Assembly: GCF_001858025.1 (NCBI RefSeq)
Contig: NZ_LZQD01000003.1
Coordinates: forward strand, 371,692-435,691
DNA: 64,000 bases
Direction of reading: 5' to 3'
Source: Trichormus sp. NMC-1
Lineage (GTDB): Bacteria > Cyanobacteriota > Cyanobacteriia > Cyanobacteriales > Nostocaceae
The notes below the pieces were generated by a model, which had not been told where the DNA came from, did not search any database, and was given only the letters and a program-made list of their open reading frames with translations. Positions 58,242-64,000 of this stretch are shown here, in pieces; the stretch's first letter is position 1; each line of letters begins with the position of its first letter. The position numbers were made by a program, and so were the translations under genes.

Positions 58242-58307
58242 TAGTCATTAGTCATTGGTCATTGGTCATTGGTCATTTTCTCCCCATCACCCCATCTCCC
58301 TATTCCC

Positions 58308-59318
58308 CTACTGTTGTGGTGGTGGTGAGCCGAGGAAAAATTTGCTGGTGCGATCGCATTCAATTCCTGCAACTGCGTTTTTATTCTCTGGTTGCTTGAC
58401 GGCTGCAATTGGTTGGATGCGACAGGATTTTTGGAGATAAAAACCGTTTTTATTTGCACTAGGGCCTGTCCAAATACTGAGGATATCTAATCTATATCCC
58501 GAATTGACATTGACTACACGGGGTTCAATTCGCCATAGTTCTTGTTCTTCATATTTCACTAGGTTTTTGTCTATCATTCTCTTACCCAAGTTTCCTACTT
58601 GCTGGTTTGCTTCTAATAGCCATCTTTCTACTTCTGACCAAGGTCGTGTCACTATTTGTTCTTCTATTAAAGGCTGAATTTTATTCAAAATCATCGCCCC
58701 ATTTTGTGGCGTTTTGGCTTTTGGCTCTAGTTTAATGACAAAGGCGCTATTTTGAAAATTATCTACTAGTAAACTGGGATATTCCTTTAACCATTTATCG
58801 ATGACAAAGTAAAACTGAATCCAGCAACTTATTAGCATTGACCAAGCAATCAAAATGATGATTTTTTGGCGTTCTTTTTGTTTAGGAAGAGTAGCTTTTG
58901 ATTTTGTACCTGTGCCTACAAAAAATTCTGGTATTGCGGTAATGATTGCAGCAATTGTTGGCCAATAAACTATGGTTTTAGGTGTAACTAAATTCACATT
59001 ATGTCTAAAAGCAAAGGCACTGACTAAGAAACTAGTTATCAATGCTCCCACTGGCATAAAAGTCCCAGGAACTCTTAAAGGGTCGTCGGTGGTATACCAG
59101 GCTGTACCAGCCATTAAGAAGACCCAACCTGAAAATGCAATTATATCTTTTATATAACCTATAGAAAAATATGACATTGCCCAAGAAAAAACACTTAAAT
59201 AGATTAGTGTTTGCCAAGAGTAAGCCTTGGGAGGCATTAAAAGCTTTTGAACTCCTGAGAATAAGTCTTGAACAAATTTAAAGAGAACTGTTATTTCTTT
59301 GAAAATTGGTGAATTCAT
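58308..59318 (-). CDS. fraD: FraD: septal junction protein (DUF5357-like)
   Basis: 336 residues. Hydrophobic segments at about 35-130 (TLIYLSVFSWAMSYFSIGYI, ALITSFLVSAFAF, TIAAIITAIPEFFVG) and 152-175 (IIILIAWSMLISCWIQFYFV), then a periplasmic region (about 176-336) ending in a proline tail. Matches the FraD layout; in Anabaena FraD forms the plug of septal junctions used for cell-to-cell exchange. Position between fraC and fraE supports it. Identification is from gene order and architecture, not from an alignment. Confidence 0.85.
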   Translation of the reverse strand: MNSPIFKEITVLFKFVQDLFSGVQKLLMPPKAYSWQTLIYLSVFSWAMSYFSIGYIKDIIAFSGWVFLMAGTAWYTTDDPLRVPGTFMPVGALITSFLVSAFAFRHNVNLVTPKTIVYWPTIAAIITAIPEFFVGTGTKSKATLPKQKERQKIIILIAWSMLISCWIQFYFVIDKWLKEYPSLLVDNFQNSAFVIKLEPKAKTPQNGAMILNKIQPLIEEQIVTRPWSEVERWLLEANQQVGNLGKRMIDKNLVKYEEQELWRIEPRVVNVNSGYRLDILSIWTGPSANKNGFYLQKSCRIQPIAAVKQPENKNAVAGIECDRTSKFFLGSPPPQQ

Positions 59319-59368
59319 ATTTTTACCTCTATTTTCTTAAATCATCCAGATTTTTTGTAACTGTTTAA

Positions 59369-59920
59369 TTACTTCAATCCTCCAGAGTAGCTGCGAATTA
59401 ATAAAATTATCGTGATAGCAGTATAGCTAAGGGAGTTTGCTATTAAAGTAGTAGTAATTAAATTTGTGTTTCGTAATTTTGCTTTGTTCATTAATTTTAA
59501 TCTTTGGCGTTGAGAGATTAGTGTATTGTCTTCATTTTTAGTAAATTCTCCCAAAGAGATAATTAAGGTCTTTAATAAGAAAAACTTAATTAAAAATGTA
59601 CTAAAAAATATAATAAAACCAGAGAGTACTAGATAGCTGTGAGTACTGGGATTTTTGAAGTTATTAAAAAACACATAGCTAATTAATTCTGACTTAATTG
59701 GTACGGGTAATATTGGCTCTACTAGAAAAAATATAGTCCAGCCAATGACACTGGAAAAAACATTCATGGCAATGGCATAAAAGATGCTAGTTTTTTTGTC
59801 AAATTTTAGCCAGCGATGGAGAATGTAACCTTCTATGGGAATGGCAATTAGTAAGAACAAAGTTTCAAATAAAATCGCACCAATGGGTAAAATTCTGGGA
59901 AGTGATAATTCTTCAGTCAT
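59369..59920 (-). CDS. fraC: FraC: septal membrane protein
   Basis: 183 residues from the ATG at 59920 ([19 protein letters not shown]); a longer frame to 59977 runs into a heptamer repeat. Four hydrophobic segments ([69 protein letters not shown]). First gene of the fraCDE operon, 50 bp before fraD. FraC is needed for filament integrity and for septal localisation of FraD/SepJ in Anabaena. Confidence 0.85.
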   Translation of the reverse strand: MTEELSLPRILPIGAILFETLFLLIAIPIEGYILHRWLKFDKKTSIFYAIAMNVFSSVIGWTIFFLVEPILPVPIKSELISYVFFNNFKNPSTHSYLVLSGFIIFFSTFLIKFFLLKTLIISLGEFTKNEDNTLISQRQRLKLMNKAKLRNTNLITTTLIANSLSYTAITIILLIRSYSGGLK

Positions 59921-60327
59921 AACGTTCAATAAGTTCAATAAATTTGGGATTTGGGATTTGGGATTGAAGCCACCCACGAAAGGATGAGAATTAAAGGATT
60001 AAGTCAGCAACCTAAATCTAAAATGTAGCATTTGTCAAGAGTCCGGGTTAAATTGTTTAAATTGTAGAGTATAACTGAGATGATACGGATAATGGTGGCA
60101 ATTATCTCATCAAAGAAGGGAATAGGGAACAGACAACAGTTTTCTCTACACATTAGTACAAAAATATGTAAATTAAGCGACTAAGCACTTACGGAGAAGC
60201 CAGCTACAAAATTTCTGAAAAGTATTTGCAATAAGCTTTTTTAATTTTTAATTTTTAATTTTTAATTCCGCGCAGCGGTGCTAGTTTAGGTAAAATAGGA
60301 GACTGCGACGTTACAGCTTTTCCAGAA
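59921..60327. other. Intergenic region between divergent fraC and the CobO-like gene
   Basis: No gene seen. TTTGGGA heptamers at about 59941-59965 and AATTTTT units at about 60237-60266. Both promoters should lie in the central 200 bp; no NtcA site was recognised. Confidence 0.5.
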
Positions 60328-61464
60328 ATGACAAGAAATGGCATCGGTATTCGCACAGCACAAGTGCGTTCTGAACGGCTCATTGGCCAAATTCACGTCT
60401 ATGATGGTATTGGCAAAGGTAAGTCCCAAGCGGCTTTAGGGGTGGTTTTGCGCTCGATTGGTTTGGGAATAAATACACCGAGTGATTCTAATCGCGTTCT
60501 ACTGCTGCGGTTTCTCAAGGGGCCAGAACGTGATTATGATGAGGATGGAGCGATCGCAGCTTTACAGCGCGGTTTTCCCCATTTGATTGATCAGGTTCGC
60601 ACGGGGAGAGCCGAGTTTTTTGGACATGATGAGATTACCCCTTTTGACAGAGAGGAAGCTTTGCGGGGTTGGGATGTGGCTAAAGGTGCGATCGCATCAG
60701 GGTTATACTCGGTTGTGGTTTTAGATGAAATTAACCCGGTTTTGGATTTGGGTTTGCTTCCTGTCGATGAGGTAGTAAAAACTTTAAAATCTAAACCCCA
60801 GGAATTGGAAATTATTGCTACTGGACGAGCGACACCGCAACAGTTACTGGATATTGCGGATTTGCATTCGGAAATGAAACCTCACCACCACCCGACAGCA
60901 GCAGCACTGTTAATTGAAGGGATTGAAATTTATACAGGTGCGGGTAAGGGTAAATCTACTAGTGCTTTGGGGAAGGCTTTACAAGCAATTGGTAGGGGAA
61001 TAAATCATCCTGGTTCTACTCGTGTATTAATTATGCAGTGGTTGAAGGGTGGTAGTGGTTATACTGAAGATGCAGCCATAGCCGCTTTACAGCAGTCTTA
61101 TCCTGAAGTGGTGGATCATTTACGCTGTGGTAGAGATGCGATTGTTTGGCGCAATTCTCGGCAAGAATTAGACTATATAGAAGCAGAAAGAGGTTGGGAA
61201 ATTGCCAAAACTGCGATCGCATCTGGAATCTATAAAACCATCATTCTCGATGAACTCAACCCCACTGTTGATTTAGAATTACTTCCTGTTGATCCGATTG
61301 TTCAAGCTTTATTGCGTAAACCCCGCGATACAGAAGTTATTATTACTGGTCGCTGTCAAAATCAACCTGCATATTTTGATTTAGCCAGTATTCATTCTGA
61401 GGTTTATTGTCATAAACACTACGCTAATCAAGGGGTAGAACTGAAGCGCGGAGTTGATTTTTAG
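60328..61464 (+). CDS. Tandem CobO/BtuR-like P-loop protein
   Basis: 378 residues made of two homologous halves. First half: IHVYDGIGKGKSQAALG (P-loop near 23-38) and SVVVLDEINPVLDLGLLPVDEV. Second half: IEIYTGAGKGKSTSALG (near 205) and KTIILDELNPTVDLELLPVDPI. Each half resembles ATP:cob(I)alamin adenosyltransferase of the CobO type, though a two-domain form is unusual and P-loop residues differ between halves. Role in cobalamin adenosylation is possible but not shown. Confidence 0.82.
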   Translation: MTRNGIGIRTAQVRSERLIGQIHVYDGIGKGKSQAALGVVLRSIGLGINTPSDSNRVLLLRFLKGPERDYDEDGAIAALQRGFPHLIDQVRTGRAEFFGHDEITPFDREEALRGWDVAKGAIASGLYSVVVLDEINPVLDLGLLPVDEVVKTLKSKPQELEIIATGRATPQQLLDIADLHSEMKPHHHPTAAALLIEGIEIYTGAGKGKSTSALGKALQAIGRGINHPGSTRVLIMQWLKGGSGYTEDAAIAALQQSYPEVVDHLRCGRDAIVWRNSRQELDYIEAERGWEIAKTAIASGIYKTIILDELNPTVDLELLPVDPIVQALLRKPRDTEVIITGRCQNQPAYFDLASIHSEVYCHKHYANQGVELKRGVDF

Positions 61465-61472
61465 AACCATAA

Positions 61473-61534
61473 GATCCCCGACTTCTTTTGTATCCTGTAA
61501 ATAAATTATCAATTGATGTTAGAAGTCGGGGATC
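61473..61534 (+). terminator. Inverted repeat after the CobO-like gene
   Basis: Perfect 14-bp arms GATCCCCGACTTCT and AGAAGTCGGGGATC with a 34-base loop, followed by TGGTTTTT. Possible terminator; the long loop also fits a dispersed repeat. Confidence 0.55.
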
Positions 61535-61603
61535 TGGTTTTTAAACAAGGACATTTTGGCAACAAAAGTCTTGATTTTTTACATCAAATGTGTATGGCGT
61601 AAC

Positions 61604-61757
61604 TTAACGCATAATATTTTTATTTGGGTTGAGAAAAGCCAACCCTAAAATCTCTGTGTAAGCTGCAATATCCTGCTTAGTCTCCCTATCTGCAATTTTA
61701 GCAACATTATTAGCAATTTGGGATAATAAACCTTGAGGTGAATTAGGGTTATAAAGT
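61604..61757 (-). pseudogene. C-terminal remnant resembling an Rpn-family (PD-(D/E)XK) nuclease
   Basis: A 50-codon stretch without a start: SPQGLLSQIANNVAKIADRE and QDIAAYTEILGLAFLNPNKN then IMR and a stop. It reads like the C-terminal helical part of Rpn recombination-promoting nucleases common in cyanobacteria (from memory). A stop codon just upstream closes the frame. Confidence 0.45.
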
Positions 61758-61782
61758 TAAATTGTCTGAATTAGAAATTGGG

Positions 61783-61858
61783 TAGGTTGGGTTGACATTA
61801 GGAAACCCAACATTTTTAAACATTTGTTGGGTTGCGCTGTCGCTTAACCCAACCTACG
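61783..61858. repeat. GTAGGTTGGGTT inverted repeat
   Basis: Arms GTAGGTTGGGTT and AACCCAACCTAC with an inner AACCCAAC/GTTGGGTT. The same sequence forms the core of the MITE at 19244-19365 and a half-copy occurs near 34584. Confidence 0.75.
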
Positions 61859-61902
61859 AAAACTAATTAATATCAGAAATTGGAGATATGGATAAAGCGA
61901 TA

Positions 61903-64000
61903 TTATCTAGAACTTTCTATAATTTGAATTTTCTCTGTTTTTAAATCATAAAGTTGATAAACCATTTGGTCAATTTCTGCTTCTAATGCGGTTGTATCTG
62001 CATTAGGATCGGACTTTTTAGCAGTGAGGATTTGATCAACTATTTCAATAAAAGGAATTTGTTCTTTTAGAGAAATTGGATAAAATGGTAAAAGTCCTAA
62101 ATGAAAAGCTTTAACTTGTGCCAATGCTTCTCCTTTTTCTGGATTAATGCTAGTATACACAAAATCAATTAGTTTTGAGTTTAATATACCGAGTATATAT
62201 TTAAGGTTAAATTTTTCATCTTTTTTGAGAATAATATGAGTATTATCTCGCATGATAAATCCAGACTCAATCAAAGTTCCAATAATCTGATCGCTAGTTT
62301 GTCTAAAAATCAGTTTTTCTTTTGCTTTAAATATGGATTCTTCTCTAGGTGCTGCAAGCCATTTACCATAACTAATCCAAAAATTGCCATTCCATAAAAT
62401 TACATATTTATTAAAATAACGTCCACCAATTAAAGGTTGAAAAGTATCGTTTAATTTAGTTTCAGAAGTATAAGGTTTTTCATCTAATATTTTTCTTGTT
62501 TGCGGTGGATAACCTTTACCAACTTCATAAGGTTTTACACCATTTTTAATATCAAAATAATCTTTAACTAACAAAGATTTGGAATAAATGACATTTAACA
62601 ATAAAAGTTGTTCCTCGGTAAGCAAAAAATTAAAGAAATCTTGTTTGGAAAGAGTATTTTTTGATAAAATATTAATAATTTCAATTGTTTCACTATTTCT
62701 CAAGTTGATTTTGATATCATATTCTGATATTTGACTATTTTGCATCAAGATAATATCACAATCTACTGTTGCTTCATCAAATACTTTAGTTTGAAATTGA
62801 TCTATACATAGCAGACGGAATTCTCTAATTAAGTTCTGTCTAAACTCCTGTGCTGCATCAATTAATTTCCAAGTATTAGGTATTATATAACATAGATATC
62901 CATGTGGTTTTAAAATATCTTTTAATGCTAATAAACAAAATATAAAATAGCTATCTTTTAATAAATTGTTTATACCTAGTTTTTCATATCTATTCCGTAG
63001 TAGAGCTAATTCTGATTTTGAAGGTAATATACCATAAGGAGGATTACCAATAACAGCATCAAAACCGACAAAAACACCATCATCATTTAACACTTCAGGA
63101 AACTCAAAACGCCATTCAAGAGCATTTTCATAAATCTTACCACTTTCTATATCCTCAATCTCAACCCGTAACTTATCAATCTCATTATTTAACTTAGCAA
63201 TCTTTTTCTCCCGTGCTTTTTTCTCAGCTTTAGTTTCCTCAAATAAAAAAGTTTGATTCTCTAAATTATACACTTCACCTTCTAACTTTCTTAACTTAGT
63301 CTTATTAGGATCAATTCCCTGTAAAGTAGTTTTAAAATTACCTTTAATCTCCCTAATTAACCTTTCCATTTCCCGCTTTTGCTCCTTATTTTCAGCATTG
63401 CGGTAAGTTTGGACAGCATTTCTATAACTTTCAATACTGCATTTATTTTTATTTAAAGCAGTTCGCAAATTAGCATCTAACGAAAACTGACTAATTAAAG
63501 AATTACCACATTTAATATTAATATCAATATTGGGTAAAGTCTCCAATTCTCTCTCTTCTTTATTCCCTGCTCCTCGTAGGAGTAGGGTTAGGGGTGAGGT
63601 TTTATAATAAGCATTTTTTAAAAGTTCAATCCACAAACGTAATCGACATATTTTTACAGAATTGGGGTTAATATCCACACCAAATAAACAATTTTCAATA
63701 ATCGTTTGTTTTTCATGAAATAGAGTTTCTTGTACTCGTTGACTTTCCTGATTTTTAGGATTATATTCAAATAATAAACCATCCTCATCAGTAACAACTA
63801 ATTCATCATTTGCAACTTCAATATTATATTCTTTTAATCTTTTACCTTGTCTATCAAGTAAAATTCTCAACTCACTTTTGATAGCAATAATTTCATTCAG
63901 CGCAGAAACTAAAAAATGTCCTGAACCCACAGCAGGATCACATATTTTTAAACTATTAATAATATTATTAGCTACTTGTTTATCTTCAATTTTTTCATAT
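61903..64000 (-). CDS. N6-adenine DNA methyltransferase, Eco57I/type IIG-like (partial at window edge)
   Basis: At least 699 residues; the frame is open to the window edge and upstream bases encode more of the protein (DPAVGSGHFLVSALNEI is motif I, so a start at 63930 would cut it). Motif IV is NPPYGILPSKSELALL near the middle (about 63040). A coiled coil (KAEKKAREKKIAKLNNEID) precedes it. The C-terminal part (after about 62600) looks like a target-recognition region (GGRYFNKYVILWNGNFWISYG, FRQTSDQIIG). Probably part of a restriction-modification or BREX-type defence locus; other genes are outside the window. A repeat insertion lies in frame near 63560-63600. Confidence 0.88.
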   Translation of the reverse strand, partial: YEKIEDKQVANNIINSLKICDPAVGSGHFLVSALNEIIAIKSELRILLDRQGKRLKEYNIEVANDELVVTDEDGLLFEYNPKNQESQRVQETLFHEKQTIIENCLFGVDINPNSVKICRLRLWIELLKNAYYKTSPLTLLLRGAGNKEERELETLPNIDINIKCGNSLISQFSLDANLRTALNKNKCSIESYRNAVQTYRNAENKEQKREMERLIREIKGNFKTTLQGIDPNKTKLRKLEGEVYNLENQTFLFEETKAEKKAREKKIAKLNNEIDKLRVEIEDIESGKIYENALEWRFEFPEVLNDDGVFVGFDAVIGNPPYGILPSKSELALLRNRYEKLGINNLLKDSYFIFCLLALKDILKPHGYLCYIIPNTWKLIDAAQEFRQNLIREFRLLCIDQFQTKVFDEATVDCDIILMQNSQISEYDIKINLRNSETIEIINILSKNTLSKQDFFNFLLTEEQLLLLNVIYSKSLLVKDYFDIKNGVKPYEVGKGYPPQTRKILDEKPYTSETKLNDTFQPLIGGRYFNKYVILWNGNFWISYGKWLAAPREESIFKAKEKLIFRQTSDQIIGTLIESGFIMRDNTHIILKKDEKFNLKYILGILNSKLIDFVYTSINPEKGEALAQVKAFHLGLLPFYPISLKEQIPFIEIVDQILTAKKSDPNADTTALEAEIDQMVYQLYDLKTEKIQIIESSR
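63560..63601. repeat. Short repeat inserted in frame in the methyltransferase gene
   Basis: CTCCTCGTAGGAGTAGGG and TTAGGGGTGAGGTTT resemble the CCCTCGTAGGGAAGGGG and GGTTAGGTTT core of the MITE at 4429-4593. On the gene strand it reads KTSPLTLLLRGAGNKEE, between conserved-looking segments. Confidence 0.6.

Overview
The window comes from a filamentous, heterocyst-forming cyanobacterium (order Nostocales). Support: many GCGATCGC (HIP1) sites, blocks of 7-bp tandem repeats, a hetF gene behind a tandem NsiR1 small-RNA array, a fraC-fraD-fraE septal-junction operon, and a fused pyrF-pyrE gene. Coding sequence is AT-rich and densely interspersed with small dispersed repeats and MITE-like elements.

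Layout. (1) 1-17.4 kb, mostly minus strand: nifJ (pyruvate:ferredoxin oxidoreductase) with a broken downstream dihydroorotate-dehydrogenase-like gene, hoxW, a CAP-domain/RTX-repeat secreted protein, then on the plus strand a STAND ATPase and a pentapeptide protein, then a contiguous bidirectional hydrogenase operon hoxE-hoxF-hoxU-(DUF3122-like)-hoxY-(CBS pair)-hoxH followed by a double-rhodanese protein. (2) 17.4-20 kb: repeat-rich spacer with two small unknown genes. (3) 20-31.9 kb: housekeeping genes (class A PBP, pyrF-pyrE, Mo-oxidoreductase/cytochrome b pair, ruvC, yvcK, tsaE, pyrC, lepB, MOSC protein). (4) 32-47.9 kb: GatD-like amidotransferase, unknown proteins, thiD, two histidine kinases (one a 1746-residue REC-PAS-GAF hybrid), a membrane-anchored subtilase, and a thioredoxin-like protein. 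(5) 48.2-52.2 kb: eight NsiR1-type units on the minus strand, each a TCCGGA motif followed by a short RNA with an intrinsic terminator (one unit degenerate), then hetF on the plus strand. (6) 52.3-64 kb: glnB, an orphan HigA-type antitoxin, rdgB, phosphoglucomutase, purN, a sugar ABC permease, fraCDE, a tandem CobO-like protein, and an N6-adenine methyltransferase cut by the window edge.

Functional links: the hydrogenase operon, its protease hoxW and nifJ form a redox/fermentation neighbourhood; NsiR1, hetF, glnB and fraCDE belong to nitrogen control and the multicellular heterocyst programme.

The most unusual structure is not a gene. At three places (23836-24340, 36322-37006, 46751-47355) the sequence is a patch made of apparently exact copies of segments from genes 2.7-5.2 kb away, in direct orientation, joined with 0-1 bp of homology, and each begins at or within 2 bp of a small dispersed repeat. 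They are either very recent template-switch events or assembly gap-filling artefacts; the sequence alone cannot decide. Other points of interest are a 52-bp insertion resolvable by comparing two repeat copies, in-frame repeats inside nifJ and the methyltransferase, and a heptamer ladder of decoy start codons before tsaE.
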